Source of the DNA: an uncultured Collinsella sp.
GTDB lineage: Bacteria > Actinomycetota > Coriobacteriia > Coriobacteriales > Coriobacteriaceae
Direction of reading: 5' to 3'
Assembly: GCA_905208975.1 (NCBI GenBank)
Contig: CAJLRE010000006.1
Location: 1-54,308, forward strand
DNA: 54,308 bases
Shown piece after piece: positions 7,719 to 16,264 of the stretch. The notes under the pieces were generated by a model. The model was not told where the DNA came from. It did not search any database and was given only the letters and a program-made list of their open reading frames with translations. How positions within the stretch are numbered: the stretch's first letter is position 1; every line of letters begins with the position of its first letter. Made by a program: the position numbers and the translations under genes.

Positions 7719-10463
7719 CTATTTCGCGTCGGCCCAGGTTATGCCGGTACTGGCTTCGGCGATCAACGGTACGCGGAGGTCCACTACGTGCTCCATGACG
7801 TCGCGGACCATGGCGGTGAGGCGCTCGACTTCGTCGACGGGGCACTCAAAGTCCAGTTCGTCGTGCACTTGCAGGATCATGTGAGCGGCAAAGCCCTCTT
7901 CTTCCAGGCGGCTGCTTACGCGGGCCATTGCGATCTTGATGATGTCGGCCGCGGTTCCCTGCATGGGGTGGTTCATGGCCGTGCGCTCGCCAAAACCGCG
8001 GAGCTGCGGATTTTTGGCCTTGAGCTCGGGAATATGGCGTCTGCGGCCATACATGGTCTCGGCATAGCCCGTCTGCTTGGCTCGCGCCACCACATTGTCG
8101 AGGAACGTGCGCACGCCCGGGTAGGCCTCGTAGTAGCGATCAATCATGTCGCGCGCCTCGGCCATCGAGATGTGCAGCGACTGCGACAGACCATAGGCCT
8201 GCTGACCGTACACGATGCCAAAGTTCACGGCCTTGGCGCGGCTGCGCAGGTCGGGCGTTACCTCGGACACCGGCACGCCAAACACGCGCGCTGCCGTCTC
8301 GGCATGGAAGTCCTCGCCCTCGTTAAAGGCGCGCACCAGGTGCTCGTCACCCGAGAGATGCGCCAGCAGGCGCAGCTCGATCTGCGAGTAGTCCACCGCC
8401 AAAAAGACGCTTCCCTCGCCTGCCGAAAACGCCGTCTTGACGGTACGACCCAGCTCCGAGCGCGTCGGGATGTTCTGCAGGTTCGGGTCGCTCGAGGACA
8501 GGCGACCCGTTGCCGTGATGGTCTGGTTGTACGTGGTGTGCACGCGGCCGTCGCCTCGACGCAGCGGACCCAGCGTGTCCAGATAGGTGGACTTGATCTT
8601 GGACTTCTCACGCCAGTCCAAGATCAGACGCACGATTTCGTGGTCACGGGCAAGGTCGCTCAGTACCTTGGCGTTGGTCGAATAATAGCCGCGTTTAGTC
8701 TTCTTGAGGCCCTTGGTCGGAAGCCCCATCACATCAAAGAGAACGTGCGACAGCTGCATGGGACTGCCAATATTAAAGGTCTCGTCACCCGCCAGGTCGC
8801 GAATACTGCGCTCGACCTCGGTAATCTGGGTCGCCAGACCCTCGGACAGACTGTGCAGACGGTCGGGGTCCACGAGCATGCCCGCGCGCTCCATCTTGGC
8901 AAGTACCGGAACGAGCGGCATCTCGATGCCATCGAACACGTTGGCGGCGTTCTCGCGGGCCATGCGGTCACGCAGCGGTGCAACCAGCGCCAGCGTCAAG
9001 GCCGCCGTGCGAGCGGCGGGCGCAGGAGCGTCCTCGCCAGCACCCTCTGCGCCGCGCGCCGCAGGCAGCGCCATCTGCAGATACGTATCGGCCAGATACA
9101 CCTCGTCAAACTCGGAGCGGTCGGAATCCAACAGGTAGGCGGCAACAACGGTATCGAAGATGCGCGTGGAATCGACTGCCAGCGGATCCATGAGCTCGAG
9201 CTCAGAAGAATCGATGGGCGAAAGCTCATGCAGAAGCGCCTTCATATCCGGGCTCGCCACACGGCCTTCCATAAACAGACGCGCGAGCACGCCGGCAATC
9301 ACGCCGTGGGCGAAGTTGAAGCCCTCAACCTCAGCCGCCGCACCGCTGTCGCCCTCCTCGAGCGCAAACAGGCCCTTGGACGTCGCCAACCACAGCGTGC
9401 GCGTCAGCCCAAAGAGCGCGCCCTCTTCCTTGTCATCGTCCACCACGGCGGCGACCCACTCGCCGGCATCAATCACGCGGGAGACCTCAGCCGCAACGGC
9501 ACCAAGCGCGCCAGCATCGCCGCCGGCTGCGCGCAAAACGGCGGGAATCTCAAACGTGCTGGCAGCAGCGCCACCCTCGTCACCGATCAGTGCCAAGAAA
9601 CGGTTCTGCATGGCGGTGATACCAAGCGTACCCAGCGCCGCGGAAACCTCATCGGCAGAAAACGCCGGGAAGGATGTTTCGTCAAAGTCGAGCTCGACAG
9701 GCGCATCGGTGCGGATGGTTGCGACCTTGCGGCTCAGCAGCGCATCATCGATGTGCGCACGCAGGTTCTCGCCCATCTTGCCCTTAACCTCATCGGCGTG
9801 TGCGATGACCTCGTCCAGGCTACCGTACTGCGCAATGAGCGCGCTCGCCTTTTTGGGGCCGATGCCCGGCACGCCGGGGATGTTATCGGACGTGTCGCCC
9901 TTCAGACCATAAAAGTCGGGCACGAGCGCCGGCGTAATGCCGTGATACAGATCGTCCACGCTCTCGGGTGTCATGATCGCCACGTCGGACAGGCCCTTAC
10001 GGGTCGAGACCACGTTGACGTGCTCGGTAACAAGCTGATACATGTCGCGATCACCGGTCACCAGCAGCATATCACAGCCGGCCTGCTCGCCCAGGCGCGC
10101 CATAGTACCCAGGATGTCATCGCCTTCCCAGCCCTCGGACTGCAGAATCGGCACGTTGAGCGCGGCGAGCAGCTCCTTGATCATAGGGAACTGCGCGTGC
10201 AGATCGGGGTCCATGGGCGGACGCTGCGCCTTATACTGCGGCAGCATCTCCATACGCACGCGCGGCTTGCCCTTGTCAAACGCCACGACGACGCCGTCGG
10301 GGTTAAAGGCGTCGATCATCTTAAGAAACATGTTCAGAAAACCAAAGATCGCGTTGGTGGGGCGACCGTCCGGCGCGTTCATGGTCGGCGGCACGGCGTG
10401 GAAGGCGCGATGCATGAGCGAGTTGCCGTCGATGACGGCAAAGGTACGGCGCTTTTCAGACAT
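7719..10463 (-). CDS. polA: DNA polymerase I
   Basis: 914-residue family A polymerase for Okazaki fragment processing and repair. An N-terminal 5' nuclease domain covers about residues 1-290 (FAVIDGNSLMHRAFHA, then GDRDMYQLV). The central domain (about 310-480) has the 3'-5' exonuclease position, but the DxE and other metal-binding motifs are not visible, so proofreading is probably absent. The polymerase domain has motif A VDYSQIELR, motif B with KAVNFGIVYG and motif C His867-Asp-Glu. The ATG at 10463 has GCGAGG upstream; the extension to 10502 does not. Confidence 0.96.
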   Translation of the reverse strand: MSEKRRTFAVIDGNSLMHRAFHAVPPTMNAPDGRPTNAIFGFLNMFLKMIDAFNPDGVVVAFDKGKPRVRMEMLPQYKAQRPPMDPDLHAQFPMIKELLAALNVPILQSEGWEGDDILGTMARLGEQAGCDMLLVTGDRDMYQLVTEHVNVVSTRKGLSDVAIMTPESVDDLYHGITPALVPDFYGLKGDTSDNIPGVPGIGPKKASALIAQYGSLDEVIAHADEVKGKMGENLRAHIDDALLSRKVATIRTDAPVELDFDETSFPAFSADEVSAALGTLGITAMQNRFLALIGDEGGAAASTFEIPAVLRAAGGDAGALGAVAAEVSRVIDAGEWVAAVVDDDKEEGALFGLTRTLWLATSKGLFALEEGDSGAAAEVEGFNFAHGVIAGVLARLFMEGRVASPDMKALLHELSPIDSSELELMDPLAVDSTRIFDTVVAAYLLDSDRSEFDEVYLADTYLQMALPAARGAEGAGEDAPAPAARTAALTLALVAPLRDRMARENAANVFDGIEMPLVPVLAKMERAGMLVDPDRLHSLSEGLATQITEVERSIRDLAGDETFNIGSPMQLSHVLFDVMGLPTKGLKKTKRGYYSTNAKVLSDLARDHEIVRLILDWREKSKIKSTYLDTLGPLRRGDGRVHTTYNQTITATGRLSSSDPNLQNIPTRSELGRTVKTAFSAGEGSVFLAVDYSQIELRLLAHLSGDEHLVRAFNEGEDFHAETAARVFGVPVSEVTPDLRSRAKAVNFGIVYGQQAYGLSQSLHISMAEARDMIDRYYEAYPGVRTFLDNVVARAKQTGYAETMYGRRRHIPELKAKNPQLRGFGERTAMNHPMQGTAADIIKIAMARVSSRLEEEGFAAHMILQVHDELDFECPVDEVERLTAMVRDVMEHVVDLRVPLIAEASTGITWADAK

Positions 10464-10629
10464 ATTGAATACCTCGCTTTGGGCTGGGCACGGTTTGCTC
10501 ACACCAGTTTACACGCTCCCCGCCCCGCGGCCACCGCACATCAGGCTTCCCTGCCGCCGCGGGCCCGCGCGTGATACGATGGCTCACGGTACATCAACCA
10601 GCACGATCGATCCGAAAGGAGCCTGCGTC

Positions 10630-12027
10630 ATGGAGCGTCCCAGCGCATGGAAAAAGTACACGCCACAGCAGATCGAGGAGCTCGAGGAGCTTTGCCGCGG
10701 CTATAAGCAGTTTTTGAGTGAGAACAAGACCGAGCGCCTGTGCGTCAAGGCCGGTATCAAGATGGCCGAGGAGGCGGGCTACGTCAATCTGGAGACCGTG
10801 ATCGCCGAGGGCCGCGCGCTCAAGGCCGGCGACAAGGTGTACGCCGCCAACCACGGCAAGGACCTCATGCTCGTCAACCTGGGCACCGCCCCGCTCGAGC
10901 AGGGCTTTAACATCCTGGGCGCCCACGTGGACTCGCCGCGCCTGGACCTCAAGCAGAACCCCGCCTTCGAGGCCGGCGACATGGCTTATCTCGACACGCA
11001 CTACTATGGCGGCGTCAAGAGCTACCACTGGGTCGCTTCCCCGCTCGCACTCGTGGGCGTCATCTGCAAAAAGGACGGCACCACCGTCGACATCAACATC
11101 GGTGACAAGGCCGACGACCCGGTCTTTACCATCTCCGACCTGCTGATCCACCTCTCGAGCGAGCAGATGGCCAAGCCCGCCAAGGACGCCGTCGACGCCG
11201 AGATCCTCGACGTGATCGTGGGCGGCCGCCCCGTCAAGTTTGACGAGGACGACAAGGACGCTCCCAAGGAGCCCGTCAAGCAGATGTTCCTGGATATCCT
11301 CAAGGAGCAGTACGACGTCGAGGAGGAGGACTTCCTCTCCGCCGAGATCGAGGTCGTGCCCGCCGGCCCCGCCCGTGACATGGGCCTCGACCGCTCCATG
11401 ATTCTGGGCTATGGCCACGACGACCGTGTCTGCGCCTATCCGTCCATGCTCGCCCAGATCAACGTCGCCAACGTGGAGCGCACGAGCATCACACTCATCG
11501 TCGACAAGGAGGAGATCGGTTCCGTGGGTGCCACCGGCATGACGAGCCGCTTCTTCGAGAACACCGTCGCCGAGATCATGACGCTCGCCGGCGAGGATAG
11601 CCCGCTGGCCCTGCGCCGCGCGCTCGCCCGCAGCCGCATGCTCTCCTCCGACGTGTCCGCCGGCTTCGACCCGGGCTACGCCGGCAAGTTCGAAACCAAG
11701 AACGCAGCCTTCATGGGTCGCGGCCTGTGCTTTAACAAGTACACGGGCAGCCGCGGCAAGGGCGGCTCTAACGACGCCGACGCCGAGTATGTGGCCCTCA
11801 TCCGCGACATCATGGACGAGGCCGGCGTGGACTTCCAGACCTGCGAGCTCGGTCGCGTCAACGCGGGCGGCGGCGGCACCATCGCATACATCATGGCTAA
11901 GTACGGCATGAACGTCATCGACTCTGGCGTTGCCGTCCTGTCCATGCACGCCCTGTGGGAGGTCGCTAACAAGGCCGATATCTACGAGGCCTATCGCGGC
12001 TACAAGGCCTTCATCGAGCGCGCGTAA
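10630..12027 (+). CDS. M18 family aminopeptidase
   Basis: 465-residue zinc metallopeptidase of the aspartyl aminopeptidase (M18) family, probably cytoplasmic. Metal-site motifs are visible: GAHVDSP (His99, Asp101), VDKEEIGSVGATG, SSDVSAGFDPGY and SMHALWE near the C-terminus. The family removes N-terminal residues, often acidic ones; the substrate here is unknown. The ATG at 10630 follows GAAAGGAG. yaaA lies downstream on the same strand past a palindromic element that may act as a terminator. Confidence 0.92.
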   Translation: MERPSAWKKYTPQQIEELEELCRGYKQFLSENKTERLCVKAGIKMAEEAGYVNLETVIAEGRALKAGDKVYAANHGKDLMLVNLGTAPLEQGFNILGAHVDSPRLDLKQNPAFEAGDMAYLDTHYYGGVKSYHWVASPLALVGVICKKDGTTVDINIGDKADDPVFTISDLLIHLSSEQMAKPAKDAVDAEILDVIVGGRPVKFDEDDKDAPKEPVKQMFLDILKEQYDVEEEDFLSAEIEVVPAGPARDMGLDRSMILGYGHDDRVCAYPSMLAQINVANVERTSITLIVDKEEIGSVGATGMTSRFFENTVAEIMTLAGEDSPLALRRALARSRMLSSDVSAGFDPGYAGKFETKNAAFMGRGLCFNKYTGSRGKGGSNDADAEYVALIRDIMDEAGVDFQTCELGRVNAGGGGTIAYIMAKYGMNVIDSGVAVLSMHALWEVANKADIYEAYRGYKAFIERA

Positions 12028-12041
12028 CCAACCCTTCATCA

Positions 12042-12117
12042 GTTGCGGTGAAATACAGACTAAACTGGCCCATAAACGGCCAAAACAGACCGTATTCCAC
12101 CGCAACTTCCTTTTTGG
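12042..12117 (+). repeat. GTTGCGGTGAAATA palindromic element, copy 1 (possible terminator)
   Basis: GTTGCGGTGAAATAC (12042-12056) and GTATTCCACCGCAAC (12092-12106) are reverse complements with one mismatch; the interior has a further GGCC/GGCC pairing, and TTCCTTTTTGG follows. A second copy with the same outer arms and the same T-rich tail lies at 51416-51491. The element separates the M18 gene and yaaA and could terminate transcription on the plus strand. Confidence 0.7.
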
Positions 12118-12130
12118 CAGAGGAGAGTCC

Positions 12131-12940
12131 ATGCTGCAGGTCGTCATTTCGCCCGCCAAGCAGATGCGCGCGGCCCAAGATGCTTTTGAAGTCCTGGGCA
12201 TTCCACCCTTTGCGCGCGAGACGGCTCGCCTCCACCGCGCGCTGCTAGATATCGAGCGGAATGAAGGCAGCGACAGCCTGCAGGCGCTATGGAACGTGAG
12301 TGACAAACTGCTAGGGCCTTGCCTCAACACCCTGCATGAGTTCGGGCCCATCCTGAAAAACGGCGATCTCGACAATCCCGCACTCGCCTGTCACCTCTCC
12401 CCTGCCGTCATGTCCTACCACGGCATTCAATACCAGAGCATGGCGCCCGAGGTGATGGATTCCGCGCAGCTCGCATGGCTGCAAAGCCACCTGTGGATCC
12501 TCTCTGGCCTCTACGGGTGCGTTCGCCCCTTTCATGCCGTCGAACCATATCGGCTGGAGATGGGCGCGAAGCTCGCCGTTGACGATGCCCGAGACCTCTA
12601 TGCGTTTTGGAGCGACAAGCTCGCGCGGGCTATCGCCCCGGCAGGCTCAAACACCACGATCGTCAACCTCGCCAGCGTAGAGTACGCCAAAGCCGTTCTG
12701 CCCCATCTCGCGGGCGACGCCACGGTCGTCACGTGCCTCTTTGGCGAAGGCATCCGCAACGGCAAGCCCATCCAGCGCTCGACCGCCAGCAAAAAGGCAC
12801 GTGGTTCCATGGTGCGCTGGATGGCAGAAAACAAGCTCGAGGATGCAAGCGGGCTCACCGCGTTTGACGTTGGTTATCGTCACTTTCCCGAGCTTTCAAA
12901 TAAGAACACTTTGGTCTTCCTGAACGAACAGACCTTGTAG
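12131..12940 (+). CDS. yaaA: YaaA family (UPF0246) peroxide-stress protein
   Basis: 269-residue member of the YaaA family, which in E. coli lowers free iron and limits DNA damage under peroxide stress. Family features seen: N-terminal VVISPAKQM, the central SGLYGCVRPF and Y-R-LEM segments, VNLASVEYAKAV, and C-terminal KKARGSMVRWM with FDVGYRHF. The ATG at 12131 follows AGGAGAG. It is convergent with the next gene across 40 bp. Confidence 0.9.
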   Translation: MLQVVISPAKQMRAAQDAFEVLGIPPFARETARLHRALLDIERNEGSDSLQALWNVSDKLLGPCLNTLHEFGPILKNGDLDNPALACHLSPAVMSYHGIQYQSMAPEVMDSAQLAWLQSHLWILSGLYGCVRPFHAVEPYRLEMGAKLAVDDARDLYAFWSDKLARAIAPAGSNTTIVNLASVEYAKAVLPHLAGDATVVTCLFGEGIRNGKPIQRSTASKKARGSMVRWMAENKLEDASGLTAFDVGYRHFPELSNKNTLVFLNEQTL

Positions 12941-12980
12941 GACCACCGCTACTTTTGAATGTGCTGCCTAGGCACGGCGT

Positions 12981-13496
12981 CTATTCCGCCAAGCCGTCGG
13001 CTTTGGCAACTTCGTTTGTCGAGCCATCTTGGTAGGTAATCTTAACGTGCTCTACCTCGGACACCGCAACACCCGATGGGGGCTCCAAGCGCCATTCCGT
13101 CAGCGCGATATCCATAGTCGTAGGCACGTCGCCCTGATTCTTGAGCTTCACCGTCAGCGTTTTGAGCGCCGCATCATACGTCACGCGTTCGATTTCCTCA
13201 CCAGGAATAGACCCACCGCTCAGCTGAAGCTGGACAAATCCATCGCGCGAATACCAATAGTCGCCCGGCGCGGCAACGGTATTGCCGCCCGTAACCTTCA
13301 CTGTCATGATCGGCAGGGCATCGTCGGCCTCGAACTCCCATGCAGCGCCGCCGTGACCGCCAAACGTCCAGATAAAAAAGGCAATCACCAGCACGGCAAG
13401 CACCGCAAAACCAATCGCGACAAGGCCATGGTGCGCACGGCTTTCCTCGGCCGATACATCCCATTGCGTCTCTCGATATAGATGCTTGTCTTCCAT
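12981..13496 (-). CDS. Membrane-anchored protein of unknown function
   Basis: 171 residues starting at the ATG at 13496 behind GGGAGGCG; longer frames overlap the thiC riboswitch and are unlikely. A hydrophilic N-terminus (MEDKHLYRETQWDVSAEE) is followed by one transmembrane helix at about 29-50 and an extracytoplasmic beta-rich domain ending in GLAE. The outer part resembles no family I recognise. It is convergent with yaaA and divergent from thiC; the gap to thiC contains promoter elements and the riboswitch of thiC. Confidence 0.75.
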   Translation of the reverse strand: MEDKHLYRETQWDVSAEESRAHHGLVAIGFAVLAVLVIAFFIWTFGGHGGAAWEFEADDALPIMTVKVTGGNTVAAPGDYWYSRDGFVQLQLSGGSIPGEEIERVTYDAALKTLTVKLKNQGDVPTTMDIALTEWRLEPPSGVAVSEVEHVKITYQDGSTNEVAKADGLAE

Positions 13497-13521
13497 GTTC
13501 GCCTCCCCACAGGCACGCTCG

Positions 13522-13552
13522 TTGGCCCAATCGTACCCATTCAGGCTATACT
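13522..13552 (+). promoter_or_regulatory. Candidate promoter of thiC
   Basis: TTGGCC (13522-13527) and TATACT (13547-13552) are 19 bp apart, and the TPP riboswitch starts about 14 bp downstream. The spacing is longer than ideal. Confidence 0.4.
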
Positions 13553-13566
13553 TGAGCCCATGACAT

Positions 13567-13657
13567 AACGGGGAGCTTGCAGGACAAGACGACAGGCTGA
13601 GATTGGGCGCGCCCGCCCTGACCCGCAAACCTGATATGGGTAATGCCAACGAAGGGA
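13567..13657 (+). promoter_or_regulatory. TPP riboswitch (THI box) controlling thiC
   Basis: The leader has the conserved TPP aptamer segments in order: ACGGGGAGC at the start, CAGGCTGAGA, then ACCTGATATGGGTAATG and CAACGAAGGGA. The last segment ends 9 bases before the thiC ATG at 13667, and its GAAGGGAG is also the thiC ribosome-binding site. No terminator lies between aptamer and gene, so control is most simply translational: TPP binding hides the ribosome-binding site. Confidence 0.95.
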
Positions 13658-13666
13658 GCCGTGCCA

Positions 13667-15001
13667 ATGAGCACACAGACCGAGCCCAAGCTCGTCACAC
13701 AAATCGACTTCGCCCGCGCCGGGCAGATCACACCGCAGATGAAGGAGGTCGCCGAGCGCGAGCATCGCGACCCCGAGTACATCCGCGAGCGCGTGGCCGA
13801 CGGCCGCATCGCCATTCCCGCCAACATCGTGCATATCAAAAAGGGCATGCGCGCCTTTGGTGTCGGCGAGGGCCTGGCCACCAAGGTCAACGTCAACCTG
13901 GGCATCTCGGGCGACAAGGCCGATGCCGCCGAGGAGTGGAAGAAGGTCAAGATCGCCGAGGACTACGGCGCCGACGCCATCATGGACCTCTCCAACTCGG
14001 GCAAGACGCGCCAGTTCCGCCAGCAGCTCATCGACGAGACGCCGCTCATGGTGGGCACGGTGCCCATGTACGACGCCATCGGCTACATGGAAAAGCCGCT
14101 GGTCAAGCTTACCAAGGACGACCTGCTCGAGGTCGTGCGCGCACACGCCGAGGACGGCGTGGACTTTATGACCATCCACTGCGGCATCAACAAATCGGTC
14201 ATCAAGACCTTTAAGGAGACCGGCCGCCTGATGAACATCGTCAGCCGCGGCGGCTCGCTGCTGTTTGGCTGGATGGAGGTCACCGGCAACGAGAACCCCT
14301 TCTACGAGTTTTACGACGAGGTGCTCGAGATCTGCCACGAGTACGATGTGACGATCTCGCTCGGCGACTCCTGCCGCCCGGGCTGTCTCTACGACTCCAA
14401 CGACGCCACCGAGACCGCCGAGATGATCGAGCTGGGCAAGCTGTGCAAGCGCGCCTGGGCCGCCGGCGTCCAGGTCATGGTCGAGGGCCCGGGCCACATG
14501 GCGCTCGACGAGATCGCCGCCAACATGAAACTGCAGAAGCGTCTGTGCCACAACGCCCCGTTCTATGTGCTCGGGCCGCTGGTGACCGATATCGGCGTGG
14601 GTTACGACCACATCACCGCTGCCATCGGCGGCTCCATCTCCGCCAGCTCCGGCGCCGACTTCCTGTGCTACGTGACGCCGGCCGAGCACTTGTGCCTGCC
14701 CAACGCCCAGGACGTGCTCGATGGCCTCATGGCCACCAAGATTGCCGCGCACGCCGCCGATATCGCCAAGAAGGTGCCGCACGCCCGCGACATGGATGAC
14801 AAGATGGGCCAGGCACGTCGCAAGCTCGACTGGGATGCCATGTGGAAGTGTGCTCTCGATCCGGTCACCGGTAAGAAGCGCTACGAGGAATCCCCCGCCG
14901 CCACCGAGGGCACCTGCACCATGTGTGGCAAGATGTGCGCCGTCCGTACCGTCAACAAGGTGTTCGAGGGCACGACGATCGATCTTGGCATGGAGGATTA
15001 A
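13667..15001 (+). CDS. thiC: Phosphomethylpyrimidine synthase ThiC
   Basis: 444-residue radical-SAM enzyme converting aminoimidazole ribotide to HMP-phosphate for thiamine. It is the short form lacking the N-terminal extension of enterobacterial ThiC. The C-terminal cluster motif is CTMCGKMC, that is CX2CX3C, one residue shorter than the E. coli CX2CX4C and like clostridial and archaeal forms. MVEGPGHM and DSCRPGC are also present. The ATG at 13667 (MSTQTEPK) is chosen over an in-frame start inside the riboswitch. thiD follows after 177 bp with its own promoter signals. Confidence 0.97.
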   Translation: MSTQTEPKLVTQIDFARAGQITPQMKEVAEREHRDPEYIRERVADGRIAIPANIVHIKKGMRAFGVGEGLATKVNVNLGISGDKADAAEEWKKVKIAEDYGADAIMDLSNSGKTRQFRQQLIDETPLMVGTVPMYDAIGYMEKPLVKLTKDDLLEVVRAHAEDGVDFMTIHCGINKSVIKTFKETGRLMNIVSRGGSLLFGWMEVTGNENPFYEFYDEVLEICHEYDVTISLGDSCRPGCLYDSNDATETAEMIELGKLCKRAWAAGVQVMVEGPGHMALDEIAANMKLQKRLCHNAPFYVLGPLVTDIGVGYDHITAAIGGSISASSGADFLCYVTPAEHLCLPNAQDVLDGLMATKIAAHAADIAKKVPHARDMDDKMGQARRKLDWDAMWKCALDPVTGKKRYEESPAATEGTCTMCGKMCAVRTVNKVFEGTTIDLGMED

Positions 15002-15043
15002 CGCGTCACTGGAGCCACAATCGGCAACAAGGTGCTCGTCAAT

Positions 15044-15059
15044 TGTTGACATGTGAACA
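15044..15059. promoter_or_regulatory. Palindrome overlapping a TTGACA -35 element upstream of thiD
   Basis: TGTTGACATGTGAACA is self-complementary at 14 of 16 positions and contains a consensus TTGACA at 15046-15051. AT-rich sequence 14-17 bp downstream (TATATTTAC) can serve as -10; a TATAAT also occurs at 15128-15133. This looks like a repressor site over a promoter of thiD, but the regulator is unknown. Confidence 0.4.
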
Positions 15060-15178
15060 TTTGTTTATATTTACGTAAAGATTGCACCGCCCGCCCGGGA
15101 TCGGCATATAGCCGGCCCGGACAACTTTATAATGCAGGTAGAAGACCCATTTGAATCCGACCGAACAAGAGAGCGAAC

Positions 15179-16009
15179 ATGGATCGTAGTAACGTACCTG
15201 CCGTCCTGTCCATCGCAGGATCCGATTCCAGCGGCGGCGCCGGCATTCAGGCCGATATTAAGACCATCACGGCACACCGTCTGTATGCCGAGACGGCCAT
15301 CACGGCCATCACCGCACAGAACACCCTGGGCGTCACCGCCGTGCAGAACATCTCCCCGGACATTGTCGCGGCGCAGATCGATGCCGTCTTTGACGATATC
15401 CGCCCCAGCGCCGTCAAGATCGGCATGGTCTCCTCCGCCGAGATTATCGAGGTTATCGCCGACCGCCTGAGCGCCTGGGACGCGACAAATATCGTCGTCG
15501 ACCCCGTTATGGTCGCCACCTCGGGCGCCCGCCTCATCGCCGAAGATGCCGCCGAGGCGCTCACCCGCCGCCTGTTCCCGCTGGCGACGGTTATCACGCC
15601 CAATATTCCCGAGGCCATGGCCCTGCTCGACTACGAGGTCGACTCCGAGCGCACACAGCAAAATGCCGCCATGCTCCTCACCCGCCGCTTTGGTTGCGCA
15701 TCCCTCGTTAAGGGTGGGCATCTTGTCAACGAGGCCAACGATGTATTGGCCGAACCCGCGCCACTCGATGACGAGGGCAACCATCTGGGCGATCCGCTCA
15801 CCACGTGGTTCCGCCACAAGCGCATCGAGACCGGCAACACGCATGGCACCGGCTGCACGCTTTCATCCGCCATCGCCTGCGCATTGGCGCAGGGCATGGA
15901 TCTTGCCGACGCCGTCAACGCCGGCAAGGCCTACCTAACGGGCGCTCTCGCCGCCGGCTTTGACATGGGCAAAGGCTCCGGCCCCGTTAACCACATGTGG
16001 CAGTATTAA
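15179..16009 (+). CDS. thiD: Hydroxymethylpyrimidine (phosphomethylpyrimidine) kinase
   Basis: 276-residue ribokinase-fold kinase making HMP-pyrophosphate from the product of ThiC. The N-terminus has SIAGSDSSGGAGIQADIK (11-28), KIGMV sits in the middle, and the C-terminal GTGCTLSSA loop forms the anion hole with its catalytic Cys. Length is usual for single-domain ThiD; there is no ThiE fusion. The ATG at 15179 has a modest AGAGAG ribosome-binding site. A hairpin terminator follows at 16024. Confidence 0.95.
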   Translation: MDRSNVPAVLSIAGSDSSGGAGIQADIKTITAHRLYAETAITAITAQNTLGVTAVQNISPDIVAAQIDAVFDDIRPSAVKIGMVSSAEIIEVIADRLSAWDATNIVVDPVMVATSGARLIAEDAAEALTRRLFPLATVITPNIPEAMALLDYEVDSERTQQNAAMLLTRRFGCASLVKGGHLVNEANDVLAEPAPLDDEGNHLGDPLTTWFRHKRIETGNTHGTGCTLSSAIACALAQGMDLADAVNAGKAYLTGALAAGFDMGKGSGPVNHMWQY

Positions 16010-16023
16010 GATTCGCAGCCCAA

Positions 16024-16061
16024 AACCACCGCAAAGGGGACAGGCACCTTTTGCGGTGGTT
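16024..16061 (+). terminator. Hairpin after thiD
   Basis: AACCACCGCAAA (16024-16035) pairs perfectly with TTTGCGGTGGTT (16050-16061); the tail TCCCACAAAT is not T-rich, so it may stabilise the 3' end rather than terminate. Confidence 0.5.
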
Positions 16062-16071
16062 CCCACAAATA

Positions 16072-16126
16072 TCTCGATCTGTAACAGTAACTCGGCAAAA
16101 ACGACCCTAGATGTTACAGATCGAGA
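16072..16126. repeat. TCTCGATCTGTAACA inverted repeat, unit A
   Basis: Perfect 15-bp arms (16072-16086 and 16112-16126) flank a 25-base loop. A second unit with near-identical arms and an equally long loop begins 81 bp later. The loop of the second unit resembles the reverse complement of this one. Confidence 0.75.
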
Positions 16127-16152
16127 CAAACAATCGGTATCGACCTAAATAA

Positions 16153-16207
16153 TCTCAATCTGTAACATCTAACCCGTTTTCGGCCTTAGAACTGTTACAG
16201 ATCAAGA
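16153..16207. repeat. TCTCAATCTGTAACA inverted repeat, unit B
   Basis: Arms at 16153-16167 and 16193-16207 with one mismatch (A/A at the G/C position of unit A) and a 25-base loop. The pair of units occupies most of the thiD-SGNH convergent region. Confidence 0.75.
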
Positions 16208-16212
16208 CAAGC

Positions 16213-16255
16213 AAACAAAACAAGCCCCCCGCAAGGGGAACTTTTGTGGTGGCTT
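16213..16255 (-). terminator. Terminator of the SGNH hydrolase gene
   Basis: Imperfect stem between 16243-16255 and 16222-16234, followed on the minus strand by GTTTTGTTTGC. Confidence 0.6.
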
Positions 16256-16264
16256 GGGGTCGCG

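Noticed and set aside
7650..10574. A 974-codon open frame on the plus strand opposite polA
   Set aside because: It mirrors polA in a GC-rich gene, is His/Arg/Gly-rich without domains, and has no ribosome-binding site. Similar mirror frames opposite argG (4722-6026), the M18 gene (10594-12375), thiC (13541-15052), ftsZ (30408-31868), murD/mraY (38307-40199) and ftsI (42665-44008) were rejected for the same reason.
14920..14945. ThiC cluster motif CX2CX3C instead of CX2CX4C
   Set aside because: The short form occurs in clostridial and archaeal ThiC as far as I recall, so it is a lineage variant and not a defect.
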